From the NCBI RefSeq assembly GCF_023195755.1, contig NZ_CP096203.1:620001-684000 (forward strand): a stretch of 64,000 nucleotides of DNA. The letters run 5' to 3'. The translations under genes were made by a program, and so were the position numbers. Shown here one piece after another: positions 33,764 through 42,829 of this stretch. This stretch comes from Chryseobacterium nepalense. Lineage in GTDB: Bacteria; Bacteroidota; Bacteroidia; Flavobacteriales; Weeksellaceae. The notes below the pieces were generated by a model. It was not told where the DNA came from. It saw nothing but the letters and a program-made list of their open reading frames with translations, and made no database searches. Position 1 is the first letter of the stretch, and every line of letters begins with the position of its first letter.

Positions 33764-34621
33764 ATGAGTACATTAAAAATAGCGATACAAAAAAGTGGAA
33801 GGCTTTATGAAGAATCTCTTCAGCTCCTTAAAGACTGCGGCATTTTTGTCAACAACGGAAAAGATCAGCTTAAAGTTTCCGTAGACAATTTTCCGATGGA
33901 AATCATGTACCTGCGAAATTCAGATATTCCCCAATACTTGGAAGACGGTGTAGTAGATGTTGCTATCGTAGGTGAAAATCTTTTAGTAGAAAAACAGAAG
34001 AAAATTGAGATTGTACAACCTTTGGGTTTCTCAAAATGCAGGGTTTCTCTTGCCATTCCAAAGGAAGTGGAAACAAATGATATTGAGTATTTTCAGGGCA
34101 AAAAAATTGCAACTTCATACCCAAATACGCTAAAAAAATTCCTGCAGGAAAATAATATTTCTGCCGACATTCACATCATTTCAGGCTCTGTAGAAATCGC
34201 CCCGAACATTGGTCTTGCCGACGGAATATGTGATATTGTAAGTTCCGGAAGTACACTCTTTAAAAACGGATTGAGAGAAACCATAAGCCTTCTTAATTCA
34301 CAAGCGGTTCTTGCCAAAACCTCAGAACTCAGCACGGAGAAAACCGCTGTTCTCGAAAAATTCGTATTCAGGATTAAAGCAGTTTTAAAAGCGAAAAATT
34401 CAAAATATATCCTGATGAATGTTCCGAATGAAAAAATTGAAATCATTTCTAAAACGCTTCCGGTTCTTAAAAGCCCCACGGTTATTCCACTGGCAGAAGA
34501 AGGCTGGAGCAGCATTCACTCTGTGATTGATGAAAACCGCTTCTGGGAAGTAATTGATGAGCTCAAAGACAAAGGAGCACAGGATATTTTAATAATTCCA
34601 ATCGATAAAATGGTAATTTAA
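33764..34621 (+). CDS. hisG: ATP phosphoribosyltransferase, long form
   Basis: 285 residues from the ATG at 33764 (a TTG at 33734 would add ten residues unlike the family). First step of histidine synthesis: ATP plus PRPP to phosphoribosyl-ATP, cytosolic. The start LKIAIQKSGRLYEESLQLLKDCG and the PRPP-loop region near 155-175 (ADGICDIVSSGSTLFKNGL) are typical. The C-terminal 75 residues are the regulatory domain of the hexameric long form (HisG-L), which is feedback inhibited by histidine, so the operon has both enzyme-level and attenuation control. Confidence 0.96.
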   Translation: MSTLKIAIQKSGRLYEESLQLLKDCGIFVNNGKDQLKVSVDNFPMEIMYLRNSDIPQYLEDGVVDVAIVGENLLVEKQKKIEIVQPLGFSKCRVSLAIPKEVETNDIEYFQGKKIATSYPNTLKKFLQENNISADIHIISGSVEIAPNIGLADGICDIVSSGSTLFKNGLRETISLLNSQAVLAKTSELSTEKTAVLEKFVFRIKAVLKAKNSKYILMNVPNEKIEIISKTLPVLKSPTVIPLAEEGWSSIHSVIDENRFWEVIDELKDKGAQDILIIPIDKMVI

Positions 34622-34622
34622 T

Positions 34623-35915
34623 ATGCAAGTAGAAATATATCCTGAAAAGGAAAAATGGTCTGAATTAACAAAAAGACCTGTTATCAAAAGAGAACAGTTA
34701 ACAGAAATAGTTGCCGGAATTTTCGATGAAGTTGAAAAAAAAGGCGACAGTGCTTTGGTTGAATTTAACAAAAAATTCGACGGAGCAGAAGTTAAAAATA
34801 TCAGTGTTTCCCAAGAAGAAATAAAAGATGCAGAAGAACGGATCTGCGAAGAACTCAAACTGGCCATTCAGGAAGCGAAAGAAAATATTACCAAATTTCA
34901 TGCTTCTCAAATTCCTGAAATTGAAAAGATTGAAACAACAAACGGAGTAATTTGCTGGAGGGAAAACCGGGCGATCGAAAAAGTTGGAATCTATATTCCG
35001 GGCGGAACAGCGCCTTTATTTTCTACGGTTTTAATGCTTGCCGTTCCGGCTAGATTAGCAGGATGCGAAGAAATTATTCTCTGTACACCGCCCGATAAAA
35101 TGGGAAATATAAATCCTGCCATTTTATATACAGCTAATCTTTGTGGTATTACACAAATATTTAAGACCGGTGGTGCTCAGGCGATTGCAGCAATGACATT
35201 AGGTACAGAAAGTATTCCCAATGTTTATAAAATTTTCGGGCCCGGAAATCAGTATGTTGTAGCAGCGAAAGAATTTGCCCAGAATTATAATGTAGCCATC
35301 GATATGCCTGCCGGACCAAGTGAAGTTCTTGTGATTGCCGATGAAAATGCAGTTCCCGAATTTTGTGCGGCTGATTTACTTTCTCAGGCAGAACACGGAA
35401 GTGACAGCCAGGTGATTTTTCTGGCAACAGACGAAAAGGTTTTTAATGAAACTATTCTGGAAACCCGAAAACAGCTTGAAGTACTTCCGAGAAATGAAAT
35501 GGCAGCTGAATCGTTGAATAACAGTCATTTTATCCTGTTGAGCTCTATTGAGGAAGCTTTGGAATTCAGCAATTTGTACGCGCCGGAACACTTGATTTTG
35601 GCCTTAAATAATTTTGAAAAGTATATTCCGCAAATCCGGAATGCGGGTTCTGTATTCCTGGGAAATTATTCATGTGAAAGCGCAGGAGATTACGCCAGCG
35701 GAACCAATCACACCCTTCCCACCAATGGTTTTGCAAAAAACTACAGCGGCGTTTCTCTCGACAGCTTCGTAAAGAAAATTACCTTTCAGAATTTATCGGA
35801 ACAAGGATTAAAAAATTTAGGGAAAACCATTGAAGTAATGGCAGAAACAGAAGGACTTTTTGCTCACAAGAATGCTGTAAGTATCAGATTAAAAAAACAA
35901 AATGAAAGAATTTAA
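34623..35915 (+). CDS. hisD: Histidinol dehydrogenase
   Basis: 430 residues. Two NAD-linked oxidations of histidinol to histidine; zinc enzyme. Landmarks: YIPGGTAPLFSTVLMLAVPARLAGC, IFGPGNQYVVAAKEF, IDMPAGPSEVLVIAD, the zinc-linked LSQAEHGSDSQV, LYAPEHLIL and FLGNYSCESAGDYASGTNHTLPT. Starts one base after the hisG stop and overlaps hisC by 14 bases. Confidence 0.97.
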   Translation: MQVEIYPEKEKWSELTKRPVIKREQLTEIVAGIFDEVEKKGDSALVEFNKKFDGAEVKNISVSQEEIKDAEERICEELKLAIQEAKENITKFHASQIPEIEKIETTNGVICWRENRAIEKVGIYIPGGTAPLFSTVLMLAVPARLAGCEEIILCTPPDKMGNINPAILYTANLCGITQIFKTGGAQAIAAMTLGTESIPNVYKIFGPGNQYVVAAKEFAQNYNVAIDMPAGPSEVLVIADENAVPEFCAADLLSQAEHGSDSQVIFLATDEKVFNETILETRKQLEVLPRNEMAAESLNNSHFILLSSIEEALEFSNLYAPEHLILALNNFEKYIPQIRNAGSVFLGNYSCESAGDYASGTNHTLPTNGFAKNYSGVSLDSFVKKITFQNLSEQGLKNLGKTIEVMAETEGLFAHKNAVSIRLKKQNERI

Positions 35916-36927
35916 TATTAAAAAGTTAGTACGGAAAAATATTCTGGAACTGCAGCCTTATATAAGTTTCAGGGATCAGAACGAATTTGAAAATCCGGTT
36001 TTCATGGATGCGAATGAAAGCCCTTTTGGAGAATACAACCGCTATCCTGATTCTACCCAGAAAGAATTAAAAAATAAATTGGCAACATTAAAAAATGTTT
36101 CAGCACCACAAATTGCGGTAGGAAACGGAAGCGATGAGCTTATCGACCTTATCATAAAAATTTTCTGTGAGCCGAAAAAAGATTCGATTATGATGATGAA
36201 TCCTTCGTTTGCGATGTACAGATTTTATGCTTCCATTAATGAAAACACCGTTGTAACATTAAATTTAGATGAAAATTTCCAGATCAGTAAAGATGCATTT
36301 TTAAAAGTATCAGAAGAGAAAAAGCCTAAGATTTTTTTTCTGTGTTCACCCAATAATCCTACCGGAAATTCTATTCAGGATATTGAATTTTATATTAAAA
36401 ATTTTGATGGAATTGTGGTGTTGGACGAAGCATATATTGAATTTTCAGAACAGACATCTTGCATCGAATTGCTTGGAAAATATCCAAACCTAATCGTTCT
36501 TCAGACCTTCTCAAAAGCGTGGGGAATGGCAGGAGCAAGAGTAGGCACCGCTTACTCATCACACGAAATCATAAGTCTGATTAATACTGTAAAAGCACCG
36601 TATAATATTAACTCACTAAGTTTAAATAAAATTATGCAATTAATTAATTATAAGTATATTATTGAAGAAAATATAAAAAACACTTTAAGTGAAATTTCAA
36701 GATTAAAAAATGAATTGCTTACTATAAAGTGTGTTAAAAGAGTATTTCCTACCGATGCGAATTTCTTTTTAATTGAATTTAACAATTCGGAAATAGTGTA
36801 TCAGGAATTACTGAAAAATGAAATTCTGACCAGCAAGAGAAGTCCGCAGATTCCTGACTGTATCAGAATTAATGTCGGAAAAAGAGATGAAAACAATAAG
36901 CTGATTAACGTCTTAAAAAGTATTTAA
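35902..36927 (+). CDS. hisC: Histidinol-phosphate aminotransferase
   Basis: 341 residues. PLP aminotransferase, fold I: FMDANESPFGEYNRYPD at the start, VGNGSDELIDLIIKIF, SPNNPTGN, VLDEAYIEF and the Schiff-base lysine in LQTFSKAWGMAGARVG. The ATG at 35902 lies inside the end of hisD; translation is probably coupled. A palindromic repeat of about 33 bases follows before hisB. Confidence 0.95.
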   Translation: MKEFNIKKLVRKNILELQPYISFRDQNEFENPVFMDANESPFGEYNRYPDSTQKELKNKLATLKNVSAPQIAVGNGSDELIDLIIKIFCEPKKDSIMMMNPSFAMYRFYASINENTVVTLNLDENFQISKDAFLKVSEEKKPKIFFLCSPNNPTGNSIQDIEFYIKNFDGIVVLDEAYIEFSEQTSCIELLGKYPNLIVLQTFSKAWGMAGARVGTAYSSHEIISLINTVKAPYNINSLSLNKIMQLINYKYIIEENIKNTLSEISRLKNELLTIKCVKRVFPTDANFFLIEFNNSEIVYQELLKNEILTSKRSPQIPDCIRINVGKRDENNKLINVLKSI

Positions 36928-36936
36928 TTAAATCTG

Positions 36937-36969
36937 AAACCTCACAGGTTTTAAAAACCTTTGAGGTTT
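36937..36969 (+). repeat. Palindromic repeat inside the his operon
   Basis: AAACCTCACAGGTTTT and AAAACCTTTGAGGTTT are inverted copies with a single mismatch and a one-base loop. It sits in the 73-base gap between hisC and hisB, the only real gap in the structural gene array. No T-run follows, so read-through is expected. Arms resemble those of the shorter palindrome at 2999-3017. Confidence 0.7.
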
Positions 36970-37000
36970 AGCAAAAAAGAAATTAAAAAGAAAATTAAAA

Positions 37001-38095
37001 ATGAAAAAAGTACTCTTTATAGACCGCGACGGAACCTTAATCTTAGAACCCCCGATTGATTTTCAGGTTGATTCTTTGGAAAAGCTGGAATTTTATCCCG
37101 GAGTTTTTCAGAATCTTTCAAGAATTGCAAAAGAACTTGATTATGAATTGGTCATGATCACCAATCAGGACGGACTGGGAACGGAAAGTTTCCCTTATGA
37201 AGACTTCAGCAAACCTCAGGAAAAAATGTTAAAAGCATTTGAAAACGAAGGAATTGTTTTCAGTGATATTCTAATTGATAAAAGCTTTGAAAACGAAAAT
37301 TTACCTACAAGAAAACCGGGGATAGGAATGCTCGGAAAATACATTTACGGAGATTATGATCTGAAAAATTCCTTTGTCATCGGAGATCGGTTTACGGACA
37401 TTCAGCTGGCTCAAAATTTAGGTTCAAAATCAATTTTCATTAGTAAAACTCCTAGTCAGGAAGCAGTATTCACAACCGAAAGCTGGAGCGAAATTGCACA
37501 GTTTTTGACCAGCATTCCGCGAAAAGCAAAGGTTTCAAGAAAAACTAATGAAACAGAAATTGCAGTTGAAGTCAACCTTGATGGAAACGGAACATCCGAA
37601 ATATCAACAGGATTGCATTTTTTTGATCACATGCTGGAACAAATTTCAAAGCACGGTAATTTAGATTTAAAAATTGAAGTAAAAGGTGATTTGCTGGTTG
37701 ATGAACACCACACGATAGAAGATACGGGAATTGTGCTTGGAGAAGCTGTTTTAAAAGCTTTAGGAAAGAAAAAAGGTATTGAACGTTACGGATTTCTCCT
37801 TCCAATGGATGATTGTCTGGCACAAGTTGCCATCGACTTTGGAGGAAGACCTTGGATCGTTTGGGAAGCTGAGTTTAAGCGTGAAAAAATTGGAGATGTT
37901 CCCACAGAAATGTTTTATCACTTCTTTAAATCATTCACAGATTCTGCAAAATGTAATCTCAATATTAAAGTAGAAGGCGAGAACGAACACCACAAGATCG
38001 AATCTGTTTTTAAAGCGTTTGCCAAAGCGGTGAAAATGGCAGTAAAACAGACAGACCGTAATTTTAATCTACCATCAACCAAAGGAAGTTTATAA
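37001..38095 (+). CDS. hisB: Bifunctional histidinol-phosphatase / imidazoleglycerol-phosphate dehydratase
   Basis: 364 residues. N-terminal HAD phosphatase ([14 protein letters not shown] with the Asp nucleophile, [23 protein letters not shown]) up to about 165; C-terminal IGP dehydratase from about 178 with [28 protein letters not shown] and [15 protein letters not shown], the His/Glu clusters that bind two Mn ions. The fused form is known from E. coli and common in Bacteroidetes. The stop overlaps the hisH ATG by one base (TAATG). Confidence 0.97.
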   Translation: MKKVLFIDRDGTLILEPPIDFQVDSLEKLEFYPGVFQNLSRIAKELDYELVMITNQDGLGTESFPYEDFSKPQEKMLKAFENEGIVFSDILIDKSFENENLPTRKPGIGMLGKYIYGDYDLKNSFVIGDRFTDIQLAQNLGSKSIFISKTPSQEAVFTTESWSEIAQFLTSIPRKAKVSRKTNETEIAVEVNLDGNGTSEISTGLHFFDHMLEQISKHGNLDLKIEVKGDLLVDEHHTIEDTGIVLGEAVLKALGKKKGIERYGFLLPMDDCLAQVAIDFGGRPWIVWEAEFKREKIGDVPTEMFYHFFKSFTDSAKCNLNIKVEGENEHHKIESVFKAFAKAVKMAVKQTDRNFNLPSTKGSL

Positions 38096-38673
38096 TGATT
38101 GCCATCATAAAATACAACGGAGGAAACGTTAATTCCGTACAAAATTCGCTTAACCGACTGAATATAGAATCTGTGGTGACCGATGATTTTGAGCTGATAA
38201 GAAATGCCAATAAAGTGATCTTTCCGGGAGTGGGAGAAGCATCCTCCACCATGAAATTACTAAAGGAAAAAGGTCTTGATCAGTTAATTCCGACATTGAA
38301 ACAGCCGGTTTTAGGCATTTGCCTGGGAATGCAGCTGATGTGTAAAACCAACGAAGAAGGAAATACGTCCGGAATAGGAATTTTTGATATCAATGTTAAA
38401 AAATTCCCTGCAACAGATATTGTTCCACACATGGGATGGAACACAATTTCAGACTTTAGATCCGATATATTTTCAGCAATTGAAGAGAAGAGCGATGTGT
38501 ATTTTGTCCACAGTTTTTACTGCGAATTATCTGAAAATACAACGTCTGTTTGTAATTACATTCTGCCATTCAGTGCTTCACTGCAAAAGAATAACTTTTA
38601 TGCCATGCAGTTTCACCCGGAAAAATCGGGAGATGTGGGAAGCCGTTTATTACAAAACTTTTTAAAAATTTAA
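38095..38673 (+). CDS. hisH: Imidazole glycerol phosphate synthase, glutaminase subunit
   Basis: 192 residues. Class I glutaminase that supplies ammonia to HisF. Catalytic Cys in [10 protein letters not shown] and the His-Glu pair in QFHPEKSGD; the oxyanion region has FPGVGEAS. One base gap before hisA. Confidence 0.96.
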   Translation: MIAIIKYNGGNVNSVQNSLNRLNIESVVTDDFELIRNANKVIFPGVGEASSTMKLLKEKGLDQLIPTLKQPVLGICLGMQLMCKTNEEGNTSGIGIFDINVKKFPATDIVPHMGWNTISDFRSDIFSAIEEKSDVYFVHSFYCELSENTTSVCNYILPFSASLQKNNFYAMQFHPEKSGDVGSRLLQNFLKI

Positions 38674-38674
38674 A

Positions 38675-39397
38675 ATGAAAATTATTCCTGCTATAGACAT
38701 CATCGACGGAAAATGTGTGAGACTGTCAAAAGGAGATTACGGTACTAAAAAAATATACAATGAAAATCCTCTTGAAGTTGCCAAAGAATTTGAAAATTTT
38801 GGAATAAAATACCTGCATCTGGTAGACCTTGATGGTGCAAAATCTAAGCATATTGTCAACCAGAAAGTTCTGGAAGCCATTGCGAAAGAAACTTCCCTGG
38901 AAATTGATTTCGGAGGAGGTTTGAAAACTTTGGAAGATATTGAAATTGCTTTCAATTCGGGAGCAAAGCAGATCACCATCGGAAGCATTGCGGTTCAGGA
39001 TCCTGATTTCTGTTTTGATCTGATTGAAAAATATGGTCCGGAAAAAATCATGCTCGGTGCCGATTGTGACAACAGAAAGATAAAAACTTCAGGCTGGCTG
39101 GAAGAAAGTTCCTTTGATATAATCGATTTTATTCTTAAGTATCAGAATAAAGGAATTAAAAATGTGATTTGTACAGATATTTCAAAAGACGGAATGCTTC
39201 AGGGCGCTTCAGATGAACTTTATGAAGAAATTCTAGAAAAAACAGACATCGGGCTCATTGCAAGCGGCGGAATTTCCTGCATTGAAGATGTTGAGCAGAT
39301 GAAAAAAATAGGCTGTTCCGGAACCATTATCGGGAAAGCGATCTATGAAGGAAGAATAAACCTGCAGCAACTCCAAAATTTTATAGAAAATGCTTAA
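38675..39397 (+). CDS. hisA: ProFAR isomerase
   Basis: 240 residues, (beta-alpha)8 barrel. Begins [23 protein letters not shown] with the catalytic Asp of strand 1 (D8); the second acid is in the strand 5 region, LGADCDN; phosphate sites are GGGLKT and SGGISCIED. Opens the imidazole precursor chain by isomerising the phosphoribosyl-formimino-AICAR-P. Overlaps hisF by 8 bases. Confidence 0.96.
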   Translation: MKIIPAIDIIDGKCVRLSKGDYGTKKIYNENPLEVAKEFENFGIKYLHLVDLDGAKSKHIVNQKVLEAIAKETSLEIDFGGGLKTLEDIEIAFNSGAKQITIGSIAVQDPDFCFDLIEKYGPEKIMLGADCDNRKIKTSGWLEESSFDIIDFILKYQNKGIKNVICTDISKDGMLQGASDELYEEILEKTDIGLIASGGISCIEDVEQMKKIGCSGTIIGKAIYEGRINLQQLQNFIENA

Positions 39398-40142
39398 AAA
39401 AAGAATTATTCCGTGTTTGGATATCAAAGACGGAACAACGGTAAAAGGAATCAATTTTGAAGGATTGCGAAATGCAGGTGATCCTATCGAACTTGCCAAA
39501 AGATATGAGAAAGAAGGAGCTGATGAATTGGTTTTTCTGGATATTACAGCAACCATTGAAGAGCGTAAAACTTTTGCGGAACTTGTACGGAAAATTGCTA
39601 GTGAAATCAGTATTCCATTCACAGTCGGCGGCGGAATTTCTACCGTGGAAGACGTAAGAAAACTTCTCGAGGCAGGAGCAGATAAAATCAGCATTAATTC
39701 TTCAGCCGTAAAAAATCCACAGCTGATTTCAGAATTAGCCAAAGAATTCGGGAGCCAATGCATCGTGGTCGCCATTGATACGAAACTGGTGAACGGTTCA
39801 GACTGGGTTCACATCAAAGGCGGGAGAGAAATAACAGAACTTAAAACCTTCGACTGGGCAAAAAAAACCGAACAGCTCGGAGCCGGAGAAATTCTGCTTA
39901 CTTCAATGGATGGCGATGGTACCAAAAACGGTTTTGATATCAGAATAACCAGTCTTATTACGGAGAGCGTAAATATCCCGGTCATTGCTTCAGGAGGTGC
40001 AGGAAATATAGAACATTTTGAACATGTTTTTAATCGTACAAGAGCTACAGGAGCTTTGGCAGCAAGTGTTTTTCATTTCGGAGAAATAAAGATCCATGAT
40101 CTCAAAAATAATTTAAAATCTAAAAAATTGGCATTACGATGA
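39390..40142 (+). CDS. hisF: Imidazole glycerol phosphate synthase, cyclase subunit
   Basis: 250 residues, barrel homologous to HisA. Starts [22 protein letters not shown] (catalytic Asp11); [13 protein letters not shown], the strand 5 [18 protein letters not shown] and the phosphate motif [11 protein letters not shown] are present. Makes IGP and AICAR, using ammonia from HisH; AICAR links to purine synthesis. Overlaps hisIE by 4 bases. Confidence 0.97.
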   Translation: MLKKRIIPCLDIKDGTTVKGINFEGLRNAGDPIELAKRYEKEGADELVFLDITATIEERKTFAELVRKIASEISIPFTVGGGISTVEDVRKLLEAGADKISINSSAVKNPQLISELAKEFGSQCIVVAIDTKLVNGSDWVHIKGGREITELKTFDWAKKTEQLGAGEILLTSMDGDGTKNGFDIRITSLITESVNIPVIASGGAGNIEHFEHVFNRTRATGALAASVFHFGEIKIHDLKNNLKSKKLALR

Positions 40143-40729
40143 ATATTAATTTCAATAAAAATAAAGACGGACTTGTGCCTGTGGTGATTCAGGACGACAG
40201 AACCTTGCAGGTTTTAATGTTAGGTTATATGAACGAAGAGGCATTGAAAAAAACAGAGAAAGAAGGCATTGTTACTTTTTTCAGCCGTTCAAAAGACAGG
40301 CTTTGGACGAAAGGAGAAGAGTCTGGTAACTTTTTAACGGTAAAAAATATTTCTGTTGACTGTGATCAGGATGCCATTTTAATCAAAGTAATTCCCACCA
40401 ACGTGGTTTGCCATACAGGAAGTTTCAGCTGTTTCGGAGAAAAGGATTCTAAAGGGTTTTTGTATGAGTTGGAAGAAAAGATCTCCCAAAGAATTGATGA
40501 AAAAACAGAAGATTCTTATACCTATGCGCTATTCCAGAAAGGAATTAATAAAGTGGCTCAGAAAGTGGGAGAGGAAGCGGTTGAAGTGGTCATTGAGGCC
40601 AAAGACAGTAATGATGACTTATTTAAAAATGAAGCCGCAGATCTGCTGTACCATTTTTTAATTTTACTGAAAGCTAAAAATTGTACTTTAGAAAACATTG
40701 AAGAAATTTTAAACAGACGGAACCGGTAA
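40139..40729 (+). CDS. hisI: Bifunctional PR-AMP cyclohydrolase / PR-ATP pyrophosphohydrolase
   Basis: 196 residues, HisIE fusion. Residues 1-105 are the zinc-dependent cyclohydrolase ([45 protein letters not shown]); 106-196 are the MazG-like pyrophosphohydrolase ([39 protein letters not shown]). Last gene of the operon; terminator at 40756-40781. Confidence 0.96.
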   Translation: MNINFNKNKDGLVPVVIQDDRTLQVLMLGYMNEEALKKTEKEGIVTFFSRSKDRLWTKGEESGNFLTVKNISVDCDQDAILIKVIPTNVVCHTGSFSCFGEKDSKGFLYELEEKISQRIDEKTEDSYTYALFQKGINKVAQKVGEEAVEVVIEAKDSNDDLFKNEAADLLYHFLILLKAKNCTLENIEEILNRRNR

Positions 40730-40755
40730 GTTTTTTGAAAGCAGATGAAAATAAA

Positions 40756-40781
40756 AAATCCTGAGCAGTAACTCAGGATTT
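40756..40781. terminator. his operon terminator
   Basis: Perfect 10-bp stem AAATCCTGAG / CTCAGGATTT with a 6-base loop. On the + strand the tail is weak in T (TAATTTATATTTTTT); on the - strand it is followed by a T-run and also serves the M28 gene. Probably bidirectional. Confidence 0.75.
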
Positions 40782-40800
40782 AATTTATATTTTTTGATAA

Positions 40801-41973
40801 TTATTTTCCGATAATTATTTTTCTTACCGCTTTGCTGTCTTTGGTTTTTATGATTGCTAAATAAGCTCCGTTTATTAATCCCGAAACATTAACTTTTGTT
40901 TCATTTTCTTTATTTAGAATTACTCTTCCATTCATATCTGTAATTTCAAGATTAAAATTCTTAATATCTTTCGGAAGTTCAATATTCAGGATATCTTTTG
41001 CAGGATTCGGATAAATTTTTACTGTTTCCAGGTTGTTTACATTTTTTTCTTCTGTAGCCAGTAGTGTTGTTGAAGCAGTCGCGAAATGCTGTAATGCTCC
41101 CACAGCAGCTTTTCCTACATTGAAAACATAAGTAGGATCTACGTTTATGAATGTATCATTCACCGTATGCTCATTATAGCTCCTTACATTTTCATAAAAC
41201 CCTGTAATAATATCCCCATTCTGTTCAAATGGAATATAATCTGAAGCGTAGGCATTAGACATTACCGTTTGCAGAGGAGAGTACAGCGTTGTACAGTTTG
41301 CCAGCTGCTGGGTAAAAGCAAGAGACTGGGCATTGTTTCCGCTTTGTCCGGACTGGTCGCTTTCACATTTTATGGCATTGTTATTATTGCCGATTTTACC
41401 TCCAACCTGATCAATATTAAATACCACTCTTATATTCAGCTGTCTTACGTTATTCTGAAAAACTACATTATCCGCATAATGGGCACTTCCATACAGCCCC
41501 TGTTCTTCCCCGGAAAAATGAATAAATTTAATTGAATAATCTGTAGGAATATCCTTCAGAATCCTTGCTGCTTCAAGGATAATGGATGTTCCGCTTCCGT
41601 TATCGCTTACGCCGGGCCCGGTGATCGTGTCGTAATGCCCGCAAATAATTACATAAATATTAGGATATAGTGTTCCTGTTTTCGTAATGATTAAATTTTT
41701 TGAGCTGGTGCTGCCGAATGTGAAAGGGTCTTCCACGATCTGGCTGGCAGTATATCCATACGATTGGTATTTCGCTTTAAGCCAGTTCAGAGCATTGGTA
41801 TTGGCTGCAGATCCGGTAGTTTTAATGCCAAGATTTTCAAATTCCTGAAGAATTGTCGTGATATTAGTCTGTGAAACCTGGTCTGCCCTGTTTTTATATG
41901 CCTGAATAAGACTTTGGGCCTGAAGGTTATAAAAAGCCAATGAAATAAGCAATAAAGAAGTTAGTTTTTTCAC
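40801..41973 (-). CDS. Secreted M28 aminopeptidase with type IX sorting domain
   Basis: 390 residues. Signal peptide of about 19 residues (MKKLTSLLLISLAFYNLQA). M28 zinc peptidase at about 80-290: CGHYDTITGPGVSDNGSGTSIILEAAR carries the first His and bridging Asp, FSGEEQGLYGS the Glu pair; later metal ligands lie in the NIDQVGG and EHTVNDTF stretches. Residues about 315-390 form a T9SS C-terminal sorting domain (VKIYPNPAKDILNIELP ... GAYLAIIKTKDSKAVRKIIIG), so it is exported through PorQ-linked T9SS and anchored or released. Promoter box at 42008-42015. Confidence 0.9.
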   Translation of the reverse strand: MKKLTSLLLISLAFYNLQAQSLIQAYKNRADQVSQTNITTILQEFENLGIKTTGSAANTNALNWLKAKYQSYGYTASQIVEDPFTFGSTSSKNLIITKTGTLYPNIYVIICGHYDTITGPGVSDNGSGTSIILEAARILKDIPTDYSIKFIHFSGEEQGLYGSAHYADNVVFQNNVRQLNIRVVFNIDQVGGKIGNNNNAIKCESDQSGQSGNNAQSLAFTQQLANCTTLYSPLQTVMSNAYASDYIPFEQNGDIITGFYENVRSYNEHTVNDTFINVDPTYVFNVGKAAVGALQHFATASTTLLATEEKNVNNLETVKIYPNPAKDILNIELPKDIKNFNLEITDMNGRVILNKENETKVNVSGLINGAYLAIIKTKDSKAVRKIIIGK

Positions 41974-42007
41974 CCTTAAATAAAGTTTTACGTATTTAAT
42001 AATTTAG

Positions 42008-42015
42008 CAAATGTA
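42008..42015 (-). promoter_or_regulatory. Promoter -7 box of the M28 gene
   Basis: TACATTTG on the - strand, an exact match, 34 bases before the ATG at 41973. Confidence 0.55.
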
Positions 42016-42025
42016 TATAATAAAA

Positions 42026-42053
42026 AAATCCCAGGCAAAAAAACCCGGGATTT
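42026..42053 (-). terminator. rpmI-rplT terminator
   Basis: On the - strand AAATCCCGGG pairs with CCTGGGATTT (one G-U) around an 8-base loop, followed by a U-run. It is 24 bases past the rplT stop. Confidence 0.75.
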
Positions 42054-42076
42054 ATATTGATAACAAAAATTTTACA

Positions 42077-42421
42077 TTATTTTACTTGATCTACAACTGC
42101 TTTGAAAGCTTCAGGGTGATTCATTGCTAAATCTGCTAAAACTTTTCTGTTAAGCTCAATGTTGTTCTTTTTAAGAGCTCCCATAAACTGAGAGTAAGAC
42201 ATTCCGTGCTCTCTGGTTCCCGCGTTGATACGAGTGATCCAAAGTGCTCTGAAGTTTCTTTTCTTCTCTTTTCTACCACGGTAAGCATATTGCATTGCTT
42301 TTTCTACCGCGTTTTTAGCTACAGTCCAAACGTTCTTTCTTCTTCCGAAATAACCTTTAGCGTGCTTAAAAATTTTCTTTCTTCTAGCTCTTGAAGCTAC
42401 CGAATTTACTGATCTTGGCAT
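42077..42421 (-). CDS. rplT: 50S ribosomal protein L20
   Basis: 114 residues, normal length. Starts [31 protein letters not shown], the classic basic N-terminal tail, and contains RDRKR-like basic clusters and [21 protein letters not shown] and [18 protein letters not shown]. Binds 23S rRNA early in 50S assembly; in several bacteria it represses its own mRNA. 120 bases separate it from rpmI upstream. Confidence 0.98.
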   Translation of the reverse strand: MPRSVNSVASRARRKKIFKHAKGYFGRRKNVWTVAKNAVEKAMQYAYRGRKEKKRNFRALWITRINAGTREHGMSYSQFMGALKKNNIELNRKVLADLAMNHPEAFKAVVDQVK

Positions 42422-42541
42422 AATTAAATTGTTTTTTTGAAATGTGCGGTAATTGTTTCATTACTCTTAGCTGCTCCATTTCAGGGTTAAAATGTTGAAT
42501 TTGTTTTGAATTCTTATAAACCGGATATAGATTTATAAAAA

Positions 42542-42739
42542 CTACTTAATTGCTAATTGACGTTGTACACTTTTCTCGTCCACTTTAGCTACGTAAGAAG
42601 TAGTAGTAAGATTTCTCTTCTGCTTTGTTTCTTTCTTAGTTAAGATGTGGCTTTTGTAAGCGTTTTTTCTTTTGATCTTACCAGATCCGGTAAGAGCAAA
42701 ACGTTTCTTAGCACCTGATTTCGTTTTTAATTTTGGCAT
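42542..42739 (-). CDS. rpmI: 50S ribosomal protein L35
   Basis: 65 residues from ATG 42739: [33 protein letters not shown], the universal L35 start. The longer open frame (to 42814) adds non-homologous residues over the promoter and leader and is rejected. The mRNA leader contains a 7-bp hairpin at 42782-42801. In most bacteria rpmI-rplT follow infC directly; here 2.8 kb with two unrelated genes separates them from infC. Confidence 0.97.
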   Translation of the reverse strand: MPKLKTKSGAKKRFALTGSGKIKRKNAYKSHILTKKETKQKRNLTTTSYVAKVDEKSVQRQLAIK

Positions 42740-42781
42740 TGTTTTGCTTTTTATTGTTTTGTTATCAATATCTGTTTTTGG

Positions 42782-42801
42782 TTTCCGGCAATTCCCGGAA
42801 A
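42782..42801 (-). promoter_or_regulatory. Hairpin in the rpmI-rplT leader
   Basis: TTTCCGG pairs with CCGGAAA around a 6-base loop, in the untranslated leader between the promoter box (42812-42819) and the rpmI ATG. Could be part of an L20-type autoregulatory leader. This is inferred from position; no match to a known motif was tested. Confidence 0.45.
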
Positions 42802-42811
42802 TAATAGGGTG

Positions 42812-42819
42812 CAAAATTA
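42812..42819 (-). promoter_or_regulatory. rpmI promoter -7 box
   Basis: TAATTTTG on the - strand, an exact match, 72 bases before the rpmI ATG, supporting an independent rpmI-rplT transcript. Confidence 0.55.
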
Positions 42820-42829
42820 CAAAAAATTA

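Noticed and set aside
42740-42814. Longer N-terminus for L35
   Set aside because: The extension crosses the promoter box and a hairpin; L35 starts at MPKLKTKSG everywhere.
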